From: Luidia sarsii
Lineage: Eukaryota; Echinodermata; Asteroidea; Paxillosida; Luidiidae
Length of the DNA: 64,000 nucleotides
Direction of reading: 5' to 3'
NCBI GenBank assembly: GCA_949987565.1
Contig: OX465102.1
Location: 26,767,870 to 26,831,869, forward strand
Shown here: one piece after another, positions 1 through 12,979 of the stretch
Layout of the letters: each line of letters starts with the position of its first letter
How positions within the stretch are numbered: position 1 is the stretch's first letter
Position numbers and translations under genes: made by a program
Notes under the pieces: generated by a model
The model's database searches: none
What the model was told of the DNA's origin: nothing
Seen by the model: the letters and a program-made list of their open reading frames with translations, nothing else

Positions 1-3000
1 GGGCTCCCCGAATATCAATATCTTTGCTTTGATAGACTAATTTTTTTTGGATCATGTCATGTAACTTTTTGAAACTGCTTTGATCATTTGATATTCGCAT
101 AAAGTCAATTCAATTAAAAGATGATTCCCATGGTGTGACTGCAAACCTTCCACTATAGGCTAAAGTTCTTAACCATTCCTATTGGTCACCCCTCCTAATC
201 ATCTTGACCATCTACAGTTTAGTTGCTGATCGATTCCATAACAACAGACCACAATACACTCAAATTACAGACCAACTGATTCTATAATGCCCTACGTGAT
301 CACCTTTTCTTCACGTGATCACCTGATCACGTGATCACCTTTTCTTCCAAGACCCCATCTCAAAATCCTTTTAGAAGACACATAGGCCCCTTTTGCAATT
401 GATCTGTTATATATATATATATATATTTTATTATTGTTATATATGTATTTTTATCTATTTATTTCTATTTATATTATTATTTTACCTTTCCTTTTTCCTT
501 ACTTCTCTTTCTTTCTATTCTTTCATCTTTCTTTTCTTTCTTCATCTTTCTTTTTCTTTTTTATATATATATATTTCAAATATATTTAATAGTCGTTATT
601 ATAATGAAATCTCTATCTTTTTAAAGATTTATTATTTATTTCGGTAATTAGTATATTTGGCATATTTGTAATTTAGTTAGTTCTTTTTCCATATACATAT
701 AATTTATATTTTTTGTTTTCTGTCATCCAATTAGTTTGGAGAGCCCCCTGACAGAAACTAGTTTCTTTTTGGCAATCCTTCGGGAGTTAATTGGTTGTTT
801 CTGTTGTTGTTGCTGTTGTTGTTTGTCTGTTTATTTGTTTCCTTGTTTTATTTCTATTTTCAAGGTTTTTTTTCTTACTTGTGTGCTGTGATGTGAATGC
901 TGTACATGTATCCCGAAAATGAAATAAATAAATAAATAATCTTGAACCCGCCCCACACTGACAACTTTCTTAGGTACCGTCACTCGTCAGTCCAGAACTC
1001 GGGTAAATAATGCAAGCACATTCTTCTGAACGAACAATCACCTCCGCCGTCTGTCTCTCCAGGGATTGTGACAGACCGAATTACGCAACCAAAGTTCACA
1101 TGCCATCACGCGACTCATAGTGGGTATTTTTTGCATCTCATTTGGTGCAGAACAGAAAATGAGCAAAGAAGACTATCATATTGTCCACATTCTACTTTGT
1201 ATATACATTTCCATCGCTGCTCTGAGCCAAATTATGATGCCATATCGCACAATCGGTCTATCGGAGGTTACGTACCCCTTACAAACTCCTACGGTACCAG
1301 TGGTCGACCCAACAAGTCCTTTTTCATTTTGTGCGCTATACAAATCTGCATGGACACCCGTTTTGCTAGAATATGGATACCATGTTATGTTCATGGAAGG
1401 AGACCATCTCATCCATGCTACTTTTGCCCGGTTACACAATACGTTGTCTGCCAGTCTTTTACTCTTGAGAGTTCATTTTGCATAATTATGGACTCCAATT
1501 AATAACTAGGCAGTGAAAAGTCCTAGCGGCACGGAACAATTCCAACCCCACCGCGCCAGACTAGTAGTACTACAGCGCTTACACTATACACACTTCACCT
1601 TGCTTTAACCACTTTAAAATGCCCACCCGGACCGTCCCTCATCGTCCGGGCCGTCTCGATCAATTCCTCCCCCCCCCCTCCCTCGCTAAATGCCGGGAGA
1701 GCACGCAGGGGCATAGAGGGAGAGAGGGGAAGGAGGTAAAGATGAGACTGGTTGAAAATTGGTAGGGGGTTGAGCTGGAGCAGCGTGCATGGCAATAGAC
1801 CAGGCCAGGCGTGCGGACATCCGACCAATACCAAGTGGTCTCCACTCCCCAGCTCCATGCAGCCAGCGTGTTCATCTTAAACAAACCGCCTAAAACAACC
1901 GTGGCCCAGACAGTTAGTCGCGGGGGTTAACCGTTCAACCGTTTCCCCCGCTCGGCCGGGACGGCGGCAGCCGCTAAGGAGGTACCAGGGGGTCGAAAGG
2001 CTGGGCCGAGACCTGCACTCGAGGAACAACGTCAGTATACGTGTATAATTGATTGAGTCCGAGTCCGAGTCCAAATCACGCCTGCCGAGTCCCGGTCCGA
2101 GTCACGAGTCGCAAAGGTCGAGTCGTGTACTCCCTTTTCACACTACGGGGCCAATTACCGGGGAATAGATCGCCGGGAAAATCCCAGGGATTTGTTACCC
2201 ACCAACACCCCCGCAACCGTTCACACTGGACCTATTTGGTAACTCCCGGGGACACTATTTCCTTGGAATATGCACGGCGGTCGTTTCACACTGACAATCA
2301 ATCTCCGGGGAATGTGCAAACGGAGGGCGCACTTTCTGTAGTTCCCGCATGGACGCAAACAAGTTGGGAAAGTAAAACCCCGCAGACGTTCACACCGGTT
2401 GCTTTTCCCAGGGGAAATCGTAAAACCCCGGGGTTTTCCCCTTCTATACCCCTATACCCCCGAGCAGGGGTTAAATATTCCCCGGTGAAAAGCTTTTCAT
2501 TGGTATAGTGTGAACAGGTGACCAAACCCCTATGAAATCCACGGGGATTTCGTCTAGGGTATGAAAACCCCTTATATAGTAATACCAATACTTGTATACA
2601 TACATTACTCCGCTGGAGACAGATTAATAGACAGATTAACGTTAGGCAGTTTTCGCGAACCGCTTTTACTATAGTCTAGCGGTGGATCTGCCGTTTCCCG
2701 TCGACCATCGTCTTTGTTACAAGCAGCCGTGCATCGTCTTGGTCGCGAGAAACGATGTGCTTCGCTGAAATCGATCTTGTCCCCCCCCCCCTGCTAATTA
2801 GTTTATTGGTGCTCAATGACGGCGCGCCGTCTTCAACTTCCTTGGCCTCGGCCCGACTTGGGTGTACCTGTTTGTGTGAAGCAGCAGCCAAACTCCAAAA
2901 CCCGACGCCCGTCTGTGCGAGTGCCCATGACTATTATAGTTTCGTGAGCATGGGCACGAGGTGTCGGTTGATGTATCACGAGTCTGCGAGCCGCCGCCGC

Positions 3001-4325
3001 GAGTCGCCCCGAACGTGACTCGGGTGAAAGCGCGGTCATTTCCAACCGGCCCTCCTTCTCCGAATACGCCGTCTTCGGTGTCGGTTGTCCCCGGGATTGG
3101 AGCACTGGTATCCTAGTCCTTCCGTCGGACAACAGTGTAACCCGCTCCCCCTTCCCGTCCTCTGCCGTCCCGTCCACCCACTCTCAGGTGCCGTGATTTA
3201 TTCCTCCCACGCCGTATATAGAGGGTTTGGGTTTGGGAGGGGGGAGGCAGCGTTTCGTCCCTTCAAAAAATCTCTTCCAAACACGCCCACGCACAATCCG
3301 TCCTTTCTACTCTCCTCCTCTCTCTCTGTCTTCTCTCTCTACATATATCCTCTCTTTCTTTCTCTATACTGTCTCACTGTCTCGGCCTCTCTCATCCTCA
3401 TTCCCTCTTCTCCTCTCCCCACTTTCCCCTTCTTTCTCCCTCTCTCTGCAGCTTCATTTCACTCCCACCCTTCTCCGCCATTCTCCTCTCCTCTCGCTCC
3501 TATCTCGCCGTCTACTCCCCCTTTTTCCCGCCTCCCTCTGTATCTCCATCTCCATCCCTCCTACCATATTTTTCTTTCTCTCCCTTCAACTCTCCTCGTC
3601 TCTCCCTCTCCGTCCCGTATCTTTACTTTGTGTGTTCCTCCCGTCTCGCCGTGTCCTACTGCCCAAGTATCCTTTGTTACAACGGAATGTTCGTTCTCTT
3701 CCCACAGCAGAAGTTTCAACGCACTTACACCCGGGCAAACAGCGTGGTTGAACAAACCAACGCTTAGTAACAAACAATACAGGTACACTGTATATACACA
3801 GCGTACCAAAAGACAATTGACAAAAAGTTGTGACGTTTTACCATCGGTGGCAAATTGTATATCAAACGAAAGTCCATTCTACCAGCGCCATTAAAGTGTT
3901 TGCCTTTCCTTTTGTCCGAATGCGAAGCGTGCAATCCCAATCCATTCACTGGCGACCGGGGAAGAAGTCTGCGATCGAAACCTTTAATTGTTCCTCTTTC
4001 ATACAAGCTCCTTCGGCGGGTTGTCTTCAAACAACCCAGATAAATATTTGCAAGAGCCCTCTTTATATTTGGACTGATCCGAGCGTTCATCCGCCCGAAC
4101 CTTAATGTACACTACATGTACATGTACCTGCACATGTAAGGTATCACGTTCCACTGACTGTCTAGCCAACATAGGCGCCAAGCCGGGATTACGTACATGT
4201 ACGTGTACCAATTACCGATTCACAATTTTACTTGTCAATGTATTATTTAAGTTGGTTACATGAGGTGATATACAAAAATGTTGCAAACTGCTTACTGACT
4301 AAAATTACAAAAATGTAAATCTTAA
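1..4325. other. Intergenic, no supported gene
   Basis: An A/T-rich start with a TA tract (409-427) and a possible retroelement tail (GAAATAAATAAATAAATAA at about 920). CpG-richer sequence follows at 1600-3200, with repeated TTCACAC and GGGGAA/TTCCCC words at 2130-2560. A C/T-rich tract occupies about 3300-3650. Open frames here are low-complexity or lack any recognised domain. Confidence 0.6.
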
Positions 4326-4427
4326 AATTTAGTGGGCCTGACGTTTCGATCCTAGCAGGACCTTTCTCAAAGCCCCTGAGAAAGGTCCTGCTAGGATCGA
4401 AACGTCAGGCCCACTGAATTTTAAGTT
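4326..4427. repeat. Palindromic-family repeat, head-to-head pair
   Basis: Near-perfect inverted repeat of about 48-bp arms with a very short loop. The arms contain AGTGGGCCTGACGTTTCGAT and its reverse complement ATCGAAACGTCAGGCCCACT, plus GGTCCTGCTAGGATC. On the left it carries the family flank (TTGCAAACTGCTTACTGAC). Confidence 0.92.
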
Positions 4428-7400
4428 GGTTTCTTATTAGGGTAAAATGTTTCAAGTTTCCAATGTTCGGTTATGATCTCACAAAGCAAAAGCAAACGAG
4501 GGGGAAAAAAACCAACACAATGGTGATGTGTCTTCGCCTTTTTATTGAAACGGTTCCAGAACTAGCCATCAAATGTGACAAAATACTCTATTTCACATAA
4601 TAAAATAACCTCAAACAGCAAATGAATGACATTCACACAGACCTCAGGGACATTTTGTCTGCCAAATTTATACAGAAAATCGCGACACGTCTAGTACAAG
4701 GCTCATCCCATCGACTTCAGTCAGACAAACAACTTGAGAAATAAAGACATAATAATACTGCTGGTTTCAGATAGTGACAACGTAATTTGTATAAAAATAT
4801 CACTACACTATCCTAGATTCAATAGAAAAATCAATTATTGTGTATGACTCGAGTCCCGTGGTAAAGTATATTTGTTTATATATCCTCTTCAGCTAAGGTG
4901 TCGACCAAGCTGATAGAACCAGAATACCTTTCAATTAAACAATTAAATTGGAATTATTACTTAGTCTTAAAATTCAAAGGTACAACACGAGGCTGGTGAT
5001 AGTTTTGGCAGAAATAGATAACTCCTCATAGCTGTCCAAGTCTCAAGCTTTTGTAGAAATGTTACGTCTTTTCAAATGTTTCATTATTTCATAATCTGTA
5101 CTTTGTAAATTGTACATGTCCATGTATAATGTACCGGTATACAAAAGAGCCGATAGCTCCATTTGTCAACAACCAAATGCATGCAGTGTTATACCTTTAA
5201 ATTTAGGCAGGTTATAAAGTCACCCGACAACGGCATTCTCCCCGCAAACCCGACGGTCCCTTAGTCTGATTGGCCAATTGTCATTACATCATGCATGTCC
5301 ATGCACATTTATGTATGCTCTATATTCTTATGTTGGGCAATCAGAGTAAAGAGTGTTCATGGATATGCTTAACATTACCAGGAACGACCCCCAGGAAGAA
5401 TGCCGTTGACGAGTGAATATACAATCCCTTAAAGGCAATGTATGTGTAATAGTTGTACGCTCAAGCGTGTATATGTAAAATACAGTATAAACGGGTCCGA
5501 CCGGGCGCCCATGGGAGCTGCCATGCCCGGGGGCCATGAGCGAGTCACATACAATCCCCCGTCCCCCGACTGGCTTCGGCCGTCAGGTATGGATGGGTAG
5601 ACGAAAGGGTTGGCACCCACAACAACCCTGCCTGCCAATTGCATTGGTGTCACAATGTGTCGTTAGACAAAGGAGTGGTGTGCGTGACGTGGCCCCCAAC
5701 CATGGCGGCACTCATGAGACCCGGTCGGACTCGTCTGTAGGACGGACTCCATATTCACAGGCACAGCAAACCTAAAGCTAAATGGTAAATAAAAACGGTT
5801 GTCCTAGACAGCCTGGCTTAATTTGTGTTTTAAACGAGAATTATATCTATAAAAAAAAAAAACCACTAGCACACGTAAAAACAGAATCAAAGCACAAAAA
5901 ATGGTCGGAAAATATAGGGTAGCATTGTCATTAATTAAAAAGTTAGATACTTATTCTCCACAAGGCACATTGTTTGAATACATCTATTGATGGACATTAA
6001 TAGTAAAGTATTGCAAAAATAATTAGGACACGCTATGGTTTAATTAAGACAATCGTTCAACTGCATTGAGAATAAATTGTATTTCCTGGACGGCATTGGA
6101 CGAAACACATAGACTAGATGAGAAGCTATACCCACGATATCAACGGGAGCGATGCATTTCGGACTGACCTGCACATGTATATTGGGTGCATCGTTTGTTT
6201 GGGCTCTCACCCGCCACAGACCCACACACTACAGAAGCATGGCATTAAATGACACCAGCGAACAGGGCATTGGAGTGCACTTGACAGAAAACGCACGGGC
6301 GAGCGAGCGAGCGAGCGACCTTTCAAATTGGAAAGTCCTCGGCCCTTTGACGCGCCTAATGCTTCGCCCTCAAATCAAAGCGCAGAGGCCTTTCTTTCGC
6401 CCTCTTCCTTTTGAATGTCCGAGCATTCCCAGCGTGGACGCAAACAAGCCATGGAGTGCCCCGACACATCGCACGGCAAGAGGCCAACGTCAGACTCTGG
6501 TTAGTGGTCAGAGGAGCGAGAGTAAGAGAGAGAGAGAGGAAGAGAAAGAGAGAGGAAGAGAGAGAGAGAGAGAGAGAGTCAAGCACCCTTTGCTCCTCAT
6601 CAGACACGAGTAGCCCGCAGAACAAGTCTTTATACCTACCGGTACACCCTCCCTCCCTCCCCCTCCTTTCTCTCTCCCCCTCTTTGGCCCCCCCTTCTCG
6701 CTCGCTCTCTCTCTCTCTCATCACGACAAAGAACACGTAGATAATATCATATACCAGACCCCATCCATTGGTCGCTACGGGCCAAAGCGATGAATACGCA
6801 TCTCAATACGCCCAGCGGCGTTTGGCCGGTCGGAACGGGCGATCCGTACGCCCGCTCTGAACTATACACTTGCCGAAGGGAGACCTAACATAAAAACCCT
6901 AATATTAAAAAAAAAAACGCACCGAAATGAACTAACGAGGGATGTCACGAGATCGGTGAACCAACTCGTACGTCTATTTGCATAGCCCACAGCGACAGCG
7001 CGGATCGTTTGTTTGCGTTCCGTTGAAGGAGTTGTGATGCATCCCCCCACACCCTCGACTTGAGGCACCCTGCATGTTGAATGTACACACCGCCCACTCG
7101 TCCCATCATATACACCGGGCAACATCCCAAAGGTAAAAGTTTCACACTGCCGTTGATGACGAGTGATTGGATCGTGGGTGGTTAAGGGGGCTGGGAGGGT
7201 GGGTCTACGGGGTGCGACCTGGTGCGACCCAGGTGCCTATATCTGGGCCCAATGTCATGGCTCTGCTTACCGTAAGCGTAGAACCGGCATTTACGGAAGC
7301 CACAATTCTGCGCTTAACGCAAGCGTATTTCACGGCCAACGTTGTTTCTCGCTTCCGTAAAGGCAAAATCATACGCTTCGCGCATGCGTGAATTGCTGCC

Positions 7401-10400
7401 CTGCCTGGAAGGTAAAATAAATCTTTACGTTGTCGTCTGCTAATTGCCAATTTTTCGAATTATTTTCGGCAAAGGGGGTAGAGCAACACCGTTAGGGGTT
7501 GAAAATTATACCTCGCCCAAACCTGCGTCTCTGCAAATACTTCTGTCATACAAACGCGTCAGGCTACTCCGAACCGCCTGCTTACCGCATTATGATAGGA
7601 TTCCACTCAAGCTGCAGTTCACAAACCGATACAATACCACCATGCATGGCATGCACCGAGTGCGCGGCTGACACTTGGCAATTTTCGTCGGGATTTCACG
7701 GCGTCGCATCGGGGACGCATAATGCTAGTATCGCATAGGGAGTTACAACTGTACAAAATAAGTCCACCGACAACCTCCCTCATTGAATCACTATAGGCCT
7801 ACAGTCTCCTGACGACGGACAGGGTATAGGCCTACATGTAAACTTTTCCGTTACGTTGAATTCGCCAGTTCTCTTGAGTACGGTACCCTGTAGACCCACA
7901 AAGAGACGTTTCCACACGGTGTCATCGCAAACCACCCCTGGCTTTAGAGGGTAAAATGGTTTGCCCAAACACTCTTGTCCCGATTAGATCAGAGATGTTG
8001 GGAGATTGTGATTGATGTAGCCAATGACAATCACAACAGTTCCCCCTCTTGACCAATGATATCACCAGTTGATATATTGACCAACGTTCAAAATGACGAT
8101 TAGACACGCCCCGACGTTTGCATACAGGGTGGTCTTTACTACAGCACCTCACAGTCAGTAGCCTGCATACTTTGCGCCATAGTATAATCAAAATAATGTG
8201 TCATACCACTATGCATGTGAGGTGCGGTACCGGTACGCGCCTGTACAGTATACACGATGAGATCAAATCGGGTCTTGACCGTAAACTATACAGGAGCGCA
8301 GAATCGATTCTGTGAGCAACATATCTAATATCTGATACCAATCACTGGTGAAGATATCCCATTGCTTATTGACATTCATTCAGTGTAGGGTTAGCCCTCT
8401 CGGCATGTGATTACCACTGTCAGCCTGGCAAGCTCAGTGCATTAACCGGTACCCAATTGCCTGCTAGATCGCCTTTCTTCGTTCGGCTGTCTGTATAGCA
8501 GGCCTACAACAGCTCGGCAAACAACATATTTCTCCCGGTCACAAATCACAATAGTCACGGCTATGTACCATGAACATTAGAATTGCTACTTTACACGTGG
8601 CATGTACCGGTATTTCATCACACACCGTGTGCTAACCACAGGGGTTTAGTGCATTCTGGGAAAATGGGTCAATCCATTTATAGATTTTCTAAGATTGTCA
8701 GTGTGTCATAAATTCTCCAGAATTACTATTACAAGTCCGTAAGGCCGGACCAACTTGCGGAGGAATGCAATCCGACTAGATCGACCATTTCTTAATCCGA
8801 CCCACCGTGCGCGCGCCATGAAAAATCAGACGCACTACGGTACATGCAGTTCACGTACGGGAGAAGAAACGCATTCGTCGGATGTAATTAGATTAGCACC
8901 GCGCAACTCGATTTCCTGACTAAATATTTGGCTATCAGAACCCAGAGTGTCACCCCCCCCCCTTCCCATCGGCCCCCCTCTACTGAATCTGATGGCCCGA
9001 TCTATCCGATAACTTTTGGCGAGGCCCCTTTCAATCGCACGGCGCTGCGGCCGCGGTATCGAGGCGCATGGGGACACATGCACCCCGCGGCCACAGGCGT
9101 GCGTGCGCAGGCAAGCGAAGCGGAGGTTCCCGACACGCCACCACCGGGCGCCTCCGGAGTGGGAGACTTGGTGCGCACGAACGACCCGGGCCGTCCGCAG
9201 GCCGGAATCCGAAGATACAACACAGGGCCCGCGCAGCTTTTTATATACTCTAACACGGGACTCGACCCAGTGCCAGGGAAACCTCCAGTCGCCATGCACA
9301 CACTGCGAGAAAGACATTCGGCCGAAGCTGTGACAACACTCACCGAGCCGCACTTAAACTGAGTTTTTGTGACTCCGTCGTTCCTACCCCCCCCCCATCC
9401 CATCCCTTTCCCCCCGAGAGTAAATCCAGAGAACATTATTTTCAGAGGATAGGTCTACTGGAGGTTGAAGGTTCAAAGTTCTGCTGGGTAACCGTTCTGC
9501 TGAACTGGCCGACCGCCCAAAGTCATCACAAACGTCCGCGTGCGTTCACGGGACCTAACGCATGCAGCAATAACGATGCATTGGCACGACTTGCCCCCAT
9601 TCGTGATGCACTCCACATCTTTGCCAGCTCTCGTTTCCATCTTCAGATCGAATCTCGTTATATTTCTTGGAAGGGCCGGTGCTCACGGGCGTCCTCAAGG
9701 AAACCTCGACATGCAACGCTTTTGGGCCTTCAGCCACTGCAAGCTTTGTCTCCATTCCTTGTATCAATTCAATGTAGGCCTATACTGTATACATTGTACA
9801 AGGCATGACAACGGGACGCTTTCTACTTCCGCTTTAGTGAACTTAAAGGCCCCTAGGCTTACTTCTTCTTTTTGGAGCAATATTCTTCTAAGGCCTTGTA
9901 TTGGTCGAAACCACAACCTGCCAAGCCACGCCACCCCAACGTGTGTGATACAAAGGCGATTGTTGGCTGGCGTGCCACCTGGACGCGTTCAATAGACCGA
10001 TTGCGCGATGTCATCACGTGACTTATAGTGGGTACGGTATTCCGATACGGTCTCGGCCGGGGTCAAACCCAAGAATGTTCTTCATAGTTTTCGAGGACAA
10101 GCCTTGATCGAACAAACGAGTGCAACCGATCCCCATGTATTGTACTTTACTAAAAGCGGCGCCTCGATATGGGGGCCGTCACGTTTGGTGATTGCGTGAT
10201 ACCCATTATGGGTCACGCGACCTATATTATAGGGCTCGCCTCGGTCAATTAGCTTTCCTCTGGTCTAAGTCTGGCCAGTCCGTGTTGCCGCTGGATGATG
10301 CCAATATGCCTAACTTACCCAGCGTGTCAGCAGGGTGCACCCGTGGGTAACAGGCTACCGGGAAGCTAACGGTAGCCTATAGTGCCGAACTATGATAGTG

Positions 10401-12918
10401 CCGAACTATGTGCCGCCAAGGATTTAGATTAAAACGGCAAATATGCATTTGCATTCTCGTCGTGTTCAGTGCATGCAGTTCGCAGAAAATGGACTTCAAA
10501 ACGTTTATTTTCTCCTTTAACACTCGCTACGTACTTCATTTCACGAGAGATCGGCAAAATATTCAATTAAGCAGCCAAACTTTAGTTTACTCCCATACAA
10601 TAAGGAATGATTTTTTTTTATTAACGTAATGAATGACCAAAAAGTAAGTGCCATTGAAATGGCATTATTTTCACCATGCACGAGACAACACTGTCGCCTT
10701 TTCAATTAGAAACAATTTGCATGTACATGCATTGACACGCAGTAGTAAACAGCATTTGAATAATGAAACTAAAACAGGGAAAGAAACATGTTCACTACTA
10801 GTATACCGCGGCCCGTATGCAGTGTCACTGCCTACGGGTTTTTTTTCGGAGCAGACAGATCGCCTTCCTAATGAATTCAATAACATGCTCTTCACATAGC
10901 GCCCAAACAATTACTTATATTGCGCCCTTCTTCTTGTGACGTGAATTTTGGTCATTACCCCATTACGTATTCCTCTATGGCGCCTGGGGTGTTGCCTGCA
11001 TAGTGATACTAATAACTGTTTTTTCTGGATCAATGCACTGTGAGCAAAGTTTCTAGCAGGGTCAGTAATGCCTTGTATACATGTAGGCCCAATAGTGTGA
11101 ATCGCTATAAAGGAGCACTCATTACTATGCACATGGCGTCTAATCTCGACACTTGCCGACTCGCTCATCGTTAGATGGGCAGCTCAAACAGTTAAACACC
11201 CTTCCGCAATGAATTTACATTGCTCTCCTAATGAACCCACCGTTAAAATCTCATTCAGCACTCGTATACCGTCAACAACAACGGCACAGGCCAATCAGCT
11301 CGCAAGTCGGCAGGCTCCCACGAAATCTCAGACGGGACTATACGAGGAAATCAAATTCTCAATTAAGGCTCGGAGCCTATATATAATCACTGTCATTTTG
11401 AACTGAACGTTTCGATCGAAACAATCAAACCGTTTTCAACTGAGAGCACAAGTTTCGAACAAGGGTGGTGAAAAGTCACGCCCACGTGAGATATCTGAAA
11501 ATGTGATACCTATAAGCATGAACATGTATCTGTTTCCCACTAATAAAATGGTGACACTTTGAATATGAAAAAAAGGAGACCTGAAAATCAAAATCTAAGT
11601 AAATTGAAAATGCACACGTCTAAAAAATGCAACCCCCTAAAAAAAAGAACATGAACATGACTGAACATGACTGAACATGAGATTGAATTTTGAAAATTGG
11701 TAAATCATAATCAAATCGAAATAAAATGGAACTTGAAAAATTGGCCAAGAAAACGTTGACTGGACCAATTTTTCAAATTGTTCAAAAGTTCCCAGTCAGT
11801 TTGTCCTTGGTTTGTTTGAAATAGAACTTGGCAGAATAATCGACAGAATAAATTGGCCCCATAAGGAACTGACAGTCTTTGTAACCCGTTGAAGTAAGAG
11901 AAGATTGCTGATTTGCCTAATGCTTATACATGTATAGCCTATTTTCATTTTTCCAATTTTGGAGTTATCGACTGGCGAAAGTCCACGATGCCATTGGACT
12001 TGGCGCGAGAACTAATTTAGATCGGATTTGTAAAAAATGTACAGAGGCTAGATAGCCCATTGGGTTTTTTCTCAAAAGGAGGATTTGTTTTTTGTTGAAT
12101 AAAACAACATAACACATACTCGTTTGGTCTCGGATTTAAGGGGAACTATCGACTCAACGCGGAACTCATCAAAGTATCGGCGAGCTTTAGCTTATATCCT
12201 CCACTCTATAGCCTAGGCTACGAGCAGGGCATCGTCTTAGAAAACAAAAATATATACGAGCGATCTCGATCGTTCTTAAAAGTCGGCACGGATCAACCCA
12301 CATGAGGACACCTTCCGTGCCCAGCGGGGAGAGCTTATCCGTCTGGAGGGGGAAGAGAAGCTACCTTCAGGCCCGCGGATTTTCTGGGATTCCCCCACCC
12401 CGCGCTTCTCCCGTCCCTCCTCTCCATCAGGGTTCGTGGCAGCGCGTCGACCCCAGTCCGTATTGAAATGCAATTGGAGTCATCCCTTGGCAACCTCGGA
12501 CGCTAGACAACCAGTGAAATGAAATTATATTAACCCCCTCCCCTCCACGCCCGTGGCGGGAAGCATGGGCCCAGCTGAGCTCAGCTCAGCTGGGATCCAT
12601 GCTCGCGAAGCGCGCTCTAGGCCTACCGGTATATTCTCTCTCCCAATCGAATGCGGACTGTCCGCTACGGGGCGATGTGTATACGGAACGTCCAGTACTG
12701 TGGTCTCCATAAGCATGGCGAAGCAGAATAGCCAGCCAATCAGCAGACAGACGATCGGGAAAAGCGACAATGAAGAGAGAAAGGGACAAAGTAGGAAACA
12801 GGGAGGGCGAAAGAAAGAAAGAGACACAGACAAACGGAGACATGGGCACAGGGAATTACAAACATTATAGACAAAGGGAGATATTATAGACAAAGGGAGA
12901 GAAAGAGCCGATCGAAAG

Positions 12919-12979
<61 letters not shown>

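Noticed and set aside
393..647. 84-codon Phe/Tyr/Leu-rich ORF
   Set aside because: A/T-rich low-complexity sequence around a TA tract.
3085..3894. 269-codon Ser/Pro/Leu-rich ORF
   Set aside because: Produced by C/T-rich simple sequence; no domain, and the overlapping frame is just as open.
8928..9362. GC-rich 144-codon ORF
   Set aside because: Both strands and several frames are open in this CpG-rich block. No motif or splice support.
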